The notes beneath the pieces are model-generated. The model saw only the letters and a program-made list of their open reading frames with translations, was not told the DNA's origin and did not search any database. From Anaerofustis stercorihominis (lineage in GTDB: Bacteria; Bacillota; Clostridia; Eubacteriales; Anaerofustaceae), in contig SVCP01000012.1 of assembly GCA_015058295.1 (NCBI GenBank), positions 1 through 37,515 on the forward strand: a stretch of DNA of 37,515 nt, given 5' to 3'. Positions 31,761 through 37,515 of the stretch are shown here, one piece after another; the stretch's first letter is position 1; the number at the start of each line of letters is the position of its first letter. Position numbers and translations under genes: made by a program.

Positions 31761-32288
31761 ATGTCATCAACGGAAAATAGAAAAAAACAAAAATCAGAAG
31801 CAGCCGAATGGATCAAATCCATATTGCTGGCGGTTGTCATCGCGGTTATAATAAGGGCTTTTGTATTTGAGCTTGTGGTTGTTGATCAGTCAAGCATGTA
31901 TCCTACACTTGAATCCGGTGATAAATTAGGCGTAATGAAGGTTACTTATCTGTTTGACTCTCCTGAAAGAGGAGACATCGTAATCGCAAAAGTTGCATCA
32001 GGCAAAAATTATGTAAAACGAGTTATTGCCCTTGGCGGCGAAACACTTGAGATCATCGACAGTGTGGTCTATATCAACGGAGAGCCTCTTGAAGAAGAAT
32101 ATCTTCCGGACGGGCTTGAATATGAAAATTACGAACTCGTCACAGTCCCGGAAGGAACGTTATTCTTAATGGGGGATAACCGCCCAACGTCAATTGACAG
32201 CAGAAGCCGTTCTGTGGGTTTTGTGGATGAAGACAACATTCTCGGAAAGGTATTCGTAAGATTATCACCGCTTACATGGTACAACTGA
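31761..32288 (+). CDS. lepB: Signal peptidase I
   Basis: A 175-residue type I signal peptidase with one N-terminal membrane helix (SILLAVVIAVIIRAFVF). The catalytic Ser45 is in QSSMYPTL and the general base Lys86 in YVKRVIALGGE, the Ser-Lys dyad of the Bacillus SipS class. GDNRPTSIDSRS is box E. It cleaves signal peptides of Sec-exported proteins, which would include the repeat surface protein of this window. It is first in an operon with a YibE/F protein 1 bp downstream. Confidence 0.95.
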   Translation: MSSTENRKKQKSEAAEWIKSILLAVVIAVIIRAFVFELVVVDQSSMYPTLESGDKLGVMKVTYLFDSPERGDIVIAKVASGKNYVKRVIALGGETLEIIDSVVYINGEPLEEEYLPDGLEYENYELVTVPEGTLFLMGDNRPTSIDSRSRSVGFVDEDNILGKVFVRLSPLTWYN

Positions 32289-32289
32289 T

Positions 32290-33393
32290 ATGAATACAAA
32301 AAAAAATATAATTATATATATCCTGACCATTGTATTTTCCGTTGTATTCATTGTTGGCGCAAACAAGGTGGTAACAGATGGGGAAAGCGTTCTTTCAACC
32401 TCGTCCGGGCAGGAATATATCAGGGCTGAAGTCGTAGAGATAGTAAGCAAAGAAGAAAGTATCTACGGCGGCGGAGATATATATGTGAATTTTCTTGCCA
32501 ATACATCTAAAGGAAGAGTTGAAGCAATGCAGATATCCGGTGACTCAACCGCAGAAAGTATGAAGCAGGTGCAGGAAGGTGACAAGATCCTCCTGATGAG
32601 AAACAACGGAAGTGATGTGTATTATTTCGCAGAATATGTAAGATCCGATGTTATGATTATATTTATCATTATCTTTGCCCTGTGTCTTATTATTATGGGC
32701 AGAAGCAAAGGCGTAAACACCATTCTTTCACTTGCATTTACCTGCGTAAGTATATTTTATGTAATGATTCCTGCTATCCTCATGGGAAAAAACATATATC
32801 TGTGGACAAGCATAACCTGTATTTACATAACCGTATCCACGCTTTTACTCGTCAACGGAGCCAACAGAAAGAGCCTTGCGGCAGGTATCGGCTGCATCGG
32901 CGGAGTTTTGGTAGCGTTTGTGCTTACATGGGTTATTGACAGCTTTATAAATATGAGCGGGCACATAGATGAAGGATCCATTTATCTCGCTTCTCTCAAA
33001 TATCCCATCGATCTGAAGGCTATAATATACGCATCTGTACTTATAGGCGCTATCGGTGCCATAATGGACGTTTCCGTGGAACTTTCCGCATCACTCGCAG
33101 AGATAGAAAAGAAAGTGTCTCATATCACATTCCGTGAACTGTTTACATCCGGCATGACCATCGGAAGAGAAACTATGGGAACGATGAGCAACACCCTCGT
33201 TCTCGCATACATCGGAGGAAGCCTGTCGTGTGTTCTTCTTATGGTCGCAAACAGCTCGTCTCTTTTATATCTTTTCAATATGGAAACCGTAATATTTGAA
33301 ATATTACAGGCAGTTGTAGGCAGTATCGGCATACTATTCTGTATTCCTCTCACATCTGCTGTCTGCGGACTTCTTTTCAGAAGCAAAAATTAA
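32290..33393 (+). CDS. YibE/F family membrane protein
   Basis: A 367-residue protein of the YibE/F family. It has an N-terminal membrane helix, an external beta-rich domain of about 85 residues (YIRAEVVEIVSKEES, then GDKILLMRN), then seven or so membrane helices. The family blocks GAIGAIMDVSVELSASLAEI and GRETMGTMSNTLVLAYIGG are present. Transport is suspected for the family but no substrate is known. The start comes 1 bp after the lepB stop, and the next small gene begins 9 bp after its own stop, so it is in the middle of an operon. Confidence 0.85.
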   Translation: MNTKKNIIIYILTIVFSVVFIVGANKVVTDGESVLSTSSGQEYIRAEVVEIVSKEESIYGGGDIYVNFLANTSKGRVEAMQISGDSTAESMKQVQEGDKILLMRNNGSDVYYFAEYVRSDVMIIFIIIFALCLIIMGRSKGVNTILSLAFTCVSIFYVMIPAILMGKNIYLWTSITCIYITVSTLLLVNGANRKSLAAGIGCIGGVLVAFVLTWVIDSFINMSGHIDEGSIYLASLKYPIDLKAIIYASVLIGAIGAIMDVSVELSASLAEIEKKVSHITFRELFTSGMTIGRETMGTMSNTLVLAYIGGSLSCVLLMVANSSSLLYLFNMETVIFEILQAVVGSIGILFCIPLTSAVCGLLFRSKN

Positions 33394-33402
33394 GGAGGCA
33401 AA

Positions 33403-33618
33403 ATGAAAAATACAAATGAATGCCCCAAATGCAAAAGCAGCAGAATTATCAGCATCAAAGGAAAAGCAGGTGCATACGGCTCTGGAAATGTCATTCATAC
33501 GGGTATGACGGTTTTTTCCGCAGTAAGTGTAATCCGTTATGTTTGCAGCAACTGCGGTTACTCAGAGGAATGGATAAATAAAGAGGATATTCCGAAGCTT
33601 ATTGATAAATTCAGATAG
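33403..33618 (+). CDS. Small zinc-ribbon protein
   Basis: A 71-residue protein with CPKCKSS near the N-terminus and CSNCGYS about 40 residues later, two CxxC knuckles that should hold one zinc ion. Between them is a Gly/Val-rich stretch, and a helix ends the protein. AGGAGG precedes the ATG. Cotranscribed with lepB and the YibE/F gene. Function unknown; it may bind nucleic acid or protein. Confidence 0.8.
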   Translation: MKNTNECPKCKSSRIISIKGKAGAYGSGNVIHTGMTVFSAVSVIRYVCSNCGYSEEWINKEDIPKLIDKFR

Positions 33619-33644
33619 AAACATATAAGAAAATAGTATATAAT
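33616..33644 (+). promoter_or_regulatory. Putative promoter of pepV
   Basis: TATAAT (33639-33644) with TAGAAA (33616-33621) at 17 nt; the -35 match is weak. Confidence 0.4.
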
Positions 33645-33683
33645 AGACCCAATAAATCATTAATAACAAATAAGGAGATATTT

Positions 33684-35063
33684 ATGAACGCAAGAGAGTA
33701 TGTAAACAAATATCAGGATGACATCATCAATGATATTAAAGAGCTCGTAGCTATCAAGAGTGTTGAAGAAGAACCTAAAGAAGGAATGCCTTTCGGTGAA
33801 GGTCCTGCAAAGGCACTTTGCAAAGCACTTGAAATTGCAGAAAAATACGGATTCAAGACAGCAAACCTTGACAACTACGCAGGTTATGCAGAAATGGGCG
33901 AAGGCGAAGATGTTATCGGTATCCTCGCACACGTTGACGTTGTTCCAGAAGGCGAAGGCTGGGAACACGAACCGTACAATGTACACATTGTTGACGGAAT
34001 GATGTACGGCAGAGGCGTTGCAGATGACAAAGGCCCCGCAATCGTTGCTCTTCACGCAATGAGAGTTGTAAGAGAAATGGGTATCCCCATGAACAAGAGA
34101 GTACGCCTTGTTTTCGGTGCAAACGAAGAAACAGGTATGAAATGCGTTGCTCACTACAAAGAAATCGAAGGCGGCTTCACAATGGGATTCTCTCCGGACG
34201 GCTCATTCCCGCTTATTTTCGGTGAAAAAGGAAGTTTCGGTGCTGACTTCACAGCACAGCTCAACGCAGAAGGCGCAAAGACCGTTATCGAAGATTTCTT
34301 CGGCGGCGAAGCAAGAAACGTTGTATGCCCGAAAGTTACAGTTGTTCTTTCAGGTGAAAAACTCGATGAGATCAAAGTTGCTTTCGAAGCATACGGAAAA
34401 GCAAACGATCTTCCCACAGATGCCACGGAAGCTGACGGAAAACTTACTCTCGTTCTTACAGGTAAACCGGCACACGCAAGTACACCGCACCTCGGCAGAA
34501 ACTCTATCTCTTACATGGTAGATTTCCTTAACACTGTTCTTCCGGAAAGCCCGTTTGTAAAAGGATACGTTCAGTGCGTAGGTCTTGGCTATGACGGAGA
34601 AAAAATGGGGGCAAAATGCGAAGACGAATATGGTGTTCTCACAATGAACATCGGCATCATTTCTGTAAAAGACGGAAAAGCAACAGCAACAATCGACATC
34701 CGTTATCCGATCACTGTTGACTTCGCACCGTATGTTGAAAACATCAGAAAATCATTCGAAGATGCAGGATGTGAAATCGACATCAAGAGAGTCGGTGCAT
34801 CACTCTTCGTAGATCCCAACTCAGAATTCATCAAAGTACTTCACAAATCATATGTTGAAGTAACAGGAGATACAGTAAATCAGCCGTATACTATCGGTGG
34901 CGGCACATATTCAAAAGCATTTGAAAATGTCGTTGCTTTCGGAAACGAATATCCGGGAGAAGAAAACTGCATCCACATGGCAGACGAAAGAATCCTCGTA
35001 AGCAGACTCTTCGACAGCTGTGAAATCTATGCAAAAGCTATCGAAAATCTTCTCGCTCTGTAA
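33684..35063 (+). CDS. pepV: Dipeptidase PepV (M20 family)
   Basis: A 459-residue zinc dipeptidase that cleaves dipeptides in the cytoplasm. M20 metal and catalytic residues are in GILAHVDVVP (H83, D85), GVADDKGP (D114 or D115), GANEETG (E148, E149), SPDGSFP (D172) and the C-terminal ENCIHMADE. A PepV-type lid domain lies between residues about 185 and 380. Length fits the Lactobacillus enzyme. AAGGAGA before the ATG. It forms its own unit between a weak promoter and a strong terminator. Confidence 0.93.
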   Translation: MNAREYVNKYQDDIINDIKELVAIKSVEEEPKEGMPFGEGPAKALCKALEIAEKYGFKTANLDNYAGYAEMGEGEDVIGILAHVDVVPEGEGWEHEPYNVHIVDGMMYGRGVADDKGPAIVALHAMRVVREMGIPMNKRVRLVFGANEETGMKCVAHYKEIEGGFTMGFSPDGSFPLIFGEKGSFGADFTAQLNAEGAKTVIEDFFGGEARNVVCPKVTVVLSGEKLDEIKVAFEAYGKANDLPTDATEADGKLTLVLTGKPAHASTPHLGRNSISYMVDFLNTVLPESPFVKGYVQCVGLGYDGEKMGAKCEDEYGVLTMNIGIISVKDGKATATIDIRYPITVDFAPYVENIRKSFEDAGCEIDIKRVGASLFVDPNSEFIKVLHKSYVEVTGDTVNQPYTIGGGTYSKAFENVVAFGNEYPGEENCIHMADERILVSRLFDSCEIYAKAIENLLAL

Positions 35064-35122
35064 TATCACGCAAATATCGGCAATACAGACTATACAGAAC
35101 TAAAAACGGCTTAAACAAAGCA

Positions 35123-35160
35123 AAAAACAGCCTGTCCCATTTACGGGACAGGCTGTTTTT
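35123..35160 (+). terminator. Terminator of pepV
   Basis: A perfect 16-bp stem (AAAAACAGCCTGTCCC and its complement) with a 6-nt loop, the longest terminator in the window. Confidence 0.95.
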
Positions 35161-35301
35161 ACGATTGAAATACGTGTTTTTTCTCTCCGGACATCTATAT
35201 TCTCCCGTTTATGATGCGATATACCACAGAGACCAACGCAGTAACATGGATACTGACGTACAAGTACTGTCACACTTATTTTTCAAATACATCTTACTTA
35301 C

Positions 35302-35330
35302 TTGACGAATATTGTCATTTTTGATACAAT
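35302..35330 (+). promoter_or_regulatory. Promoter of uraA
   Basis: TTGACG (35302-35307), 17 nt, TACAAT (35325-35330), 30 bp before the start codon. The short leader leaves no room for a PyrR attenuator. Confidence 0.65.
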
Positions 35331-35359
35331 AACGAAAATAATTATGGAGGTAAACATCT

Positions 35360-36631
35360 ATGAAAAAAATCACAGCACAGGAACTGCTTCTTGCAATCCA
35401 GCATTTGTTCGCAATGTTCGGTGCAACAGTTCTCGTTCCTCTTCTTACAGGACTCAGTCCTTCAGTAGCATTAGTCGCAGCAGGCGCAGGTACTTTGTTA
35501 TTCCATCTTATTACAAATGGCAAAGTACCTGTTTTTTTAGGCTCAAGTTTTGCGTTCATCGGGGCTCTCGCAACAGTTGTTTCAACTAAAGGGATCTCTT
35601 ATGCACAGGGGGGAGTTATCGTTGCGGGTCTTGTATATGCAATTCTTGCAATGCTCGTCAAAGTAGTCGGTGCGGAACAGATCAAAAAATTCTTCCCGCC
35701 GGTAGTAACAGGTCCGGTCATTATGGTAATCGGTGTCAGCCTTTCATACTGCGCAATCAATGACTCCTCAGGAGTTTCAAGTGGCCTCCCTGCCGGTATT
35801 TCATGGCTGGTAGCTTTCTTCGTACTCGTCATTGTTGTTATCTGCAACTTCTCCAAAAACAAAATGATCAACCTCGTACCTATCCTTATCGGTATGGCAA
35901 GCGGATATGCTCTGTGTGTGGTACTCAAGATGTTCGGCATTAATATCATAGATTTTACACCTATAGCTAACGCAGAGTGGATCAATATTCCCTATATTAC
36001 GGAAGGATTCTTCAGTTTACCGAAGTTTGACCTTGCATCAATCCTTACTATCGCCCCCGTGGCCCTCGTTACATTCATGGAACATATCGGTGATATCACA
36101 ACAAACGGCGCTGTTGTAGGCAAGGACTTTTTCAAGGATCCCGGCCTTCACAGAACACTTCTCGGCGACGGTCTTGCAACAGCTCTCGCAGGTTTCATCG
36201 GAGGTCCGCCGAATACTACATACTCTGAAAACACAGGTGTTCTTGCAACAACAAAGAACTATGATCCGAGACTTCTCAGAATCACTGCAATTATCGCAAT
36301 CATCCTCGGTTTCTTCGGAAAATTCGGTGCTGTACTTCAGACGATCCCCGGACCGGTAAAAGGCGGGGTTGAAATCATCCTTTTCGGTATGATCTCTTCA
36401 GTTGGTATCAGAACTATGATCGATGCAAAACTTGACTTCACAAAGACAAGAAACCTCATCATCGTTGCTCTTATCCTCGTATTCGGTATCGGTATCACTA
36501 TCTCCACATACTCAGGTGGTTCTGTAGCAGGTATCAGTGTAAACATCTTCGGACATACAATGAACTTCTCCGCACTGTTCGTCGCAACAGTAGTAGGCGT
36601 TCTCGCAAACATCATCATTCCGGAAGAATAA
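35360..36631 (+). CDS. uraA: Uracil permease (NCS2 family)
   Basis: A 423-residue nucleobase-proton symporter with 12-14 membrane helices. Near the start IQHLFAMFGATVLVPLLTG is the first family block. VTFMEHIGDITTNGAV and GGPPNTTYSENTGVLATTK are the substrate-site signatures of the uracil branch of NCS2 rather than xanthine permeases. It imports uracil for salvage. TGGAGG precedes the ATG. It is monocistronic between its own promoter and terminator. Confidence 0.92.
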   Translation: MKKITAQELLLAIQHLFAMFGATVLVPLLTGLSPSVALVAAGAGTLLFHLITNGKVPVFLGSSFAFIGALATVVSTKGISYAQGGVIVAGLVYAILAMLVKVVGAEQIKKFFPPVVTGPVIMVIGVSLSYCAINDSSGVSSGLPAGISWLVAFFVLVIVVICNFSKNKMINLVPILIGMASGYALCVVLKMFGINIIDFTPIANAEWINIPYITEGFFSLPKFDLASILTIAPVALVTFMEHIGDITTNGAVVGKDFFKDPGLHRTLLGDGLATALAGFIGGPPNTTYSENTGVLATTKNYDPRLLRITAIIAIILGFFGKFGAVLQTIPGPVKGGVEIILFGMISSVGIRTMIDAKLDFTKTRNLIIVALILVFGIGITISTYSGGSVAGISVNIFGHTMNFSALFVATVVGVLANIIIPEE

Positions 36632-36645
36632 TTCTCTTTACAGAC

Positions 36646-36668
36646 AAAGCCCGCATTGTGCGGGCTTT
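36646..36668 (+). terminator. Terminator of uraA
   Basis: A 10-bp stem (AAAGCCCGCA with TGCGGGCTTT), 3-nt loop, then TTAT. Confidence 0.9.
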
Positions 36669-36708
36669 TTATAATTGCCGGTCATTATATATGTAATATG
36701 TAAAGCAA

Positions 36709-36733
36709 GCGACTGATAAATTCTTTCTGGCAA
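36709..36733. repeat. Intergenic repeat, truncated third copy (left end only)
   Basis: This 25-bp stretch matches the left end of the full copy at 36964-36988 in 22 of 25 positions (core GATAAATTCTTT), then diverges. Confidence 0.55.
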
Positions 36734-36760
36734 ATCCACAATAATATAATAATATGAAAT

Positions 36761-36791
36761 AAGGTAGCATATGTACATCATATGCTACCTT
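36761..36791. terminator. Terminator-like hairpin between repeat copies
   Basis: A perfect 13-bp stem (AAGGTAGCATATG with CATATGCTACCTT) and 5-nt loop, then TAATTTG on the plus strand. Only a short T-run follows, so terminator function is uncertain. Confidence 0.45.
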
Positions 36792-36820
36792 TAATTTGAA
36801 TGTAATTTATAAGCGAAGTA

Positions 36821-36916
36821 TAAATTTTCGAAGGCTAGGCGACTTGCCAGACGGACGTGCGTGGTTTACTTGCAGTAAATGAGCACGGGCGCTGACGCAA
36901 ACAACGCAGTAAAAAA
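36821..36916. repeat. Intergenic repeat, copy A
   Basis: Shares with copy B the start TAAATT, the block AGGC-AGGCG-CTT and the end AACGCAG-TAAAA over about 96 bp. A central hairpin TTTACT/AGTAAA replaces the different central stem of copy B. Its right end runs into the terminator of the opposite strand. Confidence 0.6.
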
Positions 36917-36937
36917 GCACCATCACAGATGGTGCTT
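36915..36937 (-). terminator. Terminator facing purH
   Basis: A perfect 10-bp stem (AAGCACCATC with GATGGTGCTT) with a 3-nt loop; a T-run follows on the minus strand. It is the first terminator after the purH stop, about 150 bp away, beyond repeat copy B. Confidence 0.7.
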
Positions 36938-36971
36938 GATTTGTTTTCTCAAACCGTCTGTATGCGACGGA

Positions 36972-37073
36972 TAAATTCTTTTAGGCAAGGCGGCTTTCGA
37001 GTTGACGACGGGCGCGTACCCGAGCGTACGTAACCGGCGACAACGAGAAAATAACGCAGCATAAAAGGATTTA
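36972..37073. repeat. Intergenic repeat, copy B, with terminal inverted repeats
   Basis: The 102-bp unit begins TAAATTCTTTTAGGC and ends GCATAAAAGGATTTA, inverted repeats matching at 13 of 15 positions. A central stem CGTAC/GTACG sits in a G/C-rich core unlike the surrounding AT-rich DNA. The gap 36669-37086 holds no gene. Confidence 0.65.
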
Positions 37074-37086
37074 GACAAGCATACCC

Positions 37087-37515
37087 TTAGGAGTGTTTGA
37101 AGTGTCTTGTTCCTGTGAAAATCATAGCAATGCCATATTCATTGCATTTGTCGATTGATGCCTGGTCATTTGTTGATCCGCCCGGCTGAATGATTGCTGT
37201 GATGCCTGCCTGGTGTGCAGCTTCTACACAGTCATCAAACGGGAAGAATGCATCTGATGCAAGAACAGCGCCCTGTGTCGGCATGTTAGCCTGCTTGATA
37301 GCATTTTCGAGAGCCCAGATTCTTGATGTCTGGCCGGGGCCGTTTGCGATGAGGATCTTGTCTTTTGCAAGGGAAATAGCGTTTGATTTTGTGTTCTTAA
37401 CCGCTTTCCAGCCGAAGATAAGGTCTTCCATTTCTTTTTCAGACGGAGCACGGTCTGTAACAACTTCGAGTTTTTCGTAAAGCTTTCTGTCTCTTTCCTG
37501 AAGAAGAACACCGCC
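37087..37515 (-). CDS. purH: PurH, C-terminal part (AICAR transformylase/IMP cyclohydrolase), cut by the window edge
   Basis: The last 142 residues of the bifunctional enzyme that makes the final two steps to IMP. The frame stays open to the edge, beginning [24 protein letters not shown] transformylase landmarks are present: [40 protein letters not shown] and the last residues TGTRHFKH. A Met visible at 37431 is internal, not a start. It is the third purine gene in the window but on the opposite strand from purC-purF. Confidence 0.95.
   Translation of the reverse strand, partial: GGVLLQERDRKLYEKLEVVTDRAPSEKEMEDLIFGWKAVKNTKSNAISLAKDKILIANGPGQTSRIWALENAIKQANMPTQGAVLASDAFFPFDDCVEAAHQAGITAIIQPGGSTNDQASIDKCNEYGIAMIFTGTRHFKHS

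Noticed and set aside
35100-35359. A PyrR attenuator or riboswitch before uraA
   Set aside because: The leader after the promoter is only about 25 nt, and the strong hairpin before it is the pepV terminator.
1-37515. CRISPR arrays, insertion sequences, prophage or attachment sites
   Set aside because: No spaced direct repeats, transposase, integrase or phage structural genes are seen; the only mobile-like element is the small repeat family near the right end.

Overview
The window looks like chromosomal DNA of a low-to-moderate GC, endospore-lineage Bacillota, most likely an anaerobic member of the Clostridia. The evidence is a spoIIR gene, strong GGAGG ribosome binding sites, TTGACA/TATAAT promoters, the obgE-yhbY-nadD-yqeK order, a PepV-type dipeptidase and a sortase-anchored surface protein ending in NPVTG. 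I cannot name the genus. No phage, transposase, CRISPR array or conjugative gene is visible.

Left part (1-5.8 kb), almost all on the minus strand. Two tandem TTGACA promoters with an A/T-rich upstream element fire off the left edge, as for an rRNA or other stable-RNA operon. Then come an iron-sulfur flavoprotein, a tRNA-Arg(CCT) with its own promoter and terminator, and a housekeeping cluster obgE-yhbY-nadD-yqeK-coaW (ribosome assembly, NAD and CoA synthesis). A macrodomain gene lies upstream of it.

Copper and thiol region (5.8-10.7 kb). A CsoR repressor gene and a CopA copper ATPase share one promoter that carries two CsoR-type operators. The copA frame ends in a CopZ-like domain with its own ribosome binding site and start codon. 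A convergent ccdA-tlpA pair handles extracytoplasmic thiol redox.

Reverse transcriptase and origin-like region (10.8-13.7 kb). A stand-alone, intron-less reverse transcriptase is preceded by a compact 130-nt segment closed by a perfect 14-bp inverted repeat and containing nested hairpins, which makes it a candidate RT-associated ncRNA. Upstream is a small unknown gene, then a roughly 125-bp cluster of DnaA boxes beside an AT-rich stretch. Genes to the left of the cluster mostly run leftward, so an origin or DnaA-binding locus is possible. spoIIR follows.

Surface and unknown region (13.9-22.8 kb). A 1615-residue secreted protein is built of about 17 helical modules of 60-70 residues and ends in a cell-wall sorting signal. 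Beyond it are three unrecognised minus-strand genes (a Sel1-like membrane protein, a soluble protein and a membrane protein).

Right part (23-37.5 kb). A MarR-regulated heterodimeric ABC exporter is followed by purC and a PurF homologue that lacks the catalytic N-terminal cysteine. Next are a small membrane-anchored protein, a DUF805 protein, a signal peptidase I-YibE/F-zinc ribbon operon, PepV, a uracil permease and, at the right edge, the C-terminus of PurH. Between uraA and purH a 400-bp gene-free stretch holds three diverged copies of a roughly 100-bp intergenic repeat with terminal inverted repeats.

The best candidates for undescribed biology are the RT with its structured leader, the DnaA-box cluster, the intergenic repeat family, the internal copZ start, the three unknown genes and the cysteine-less PurF.
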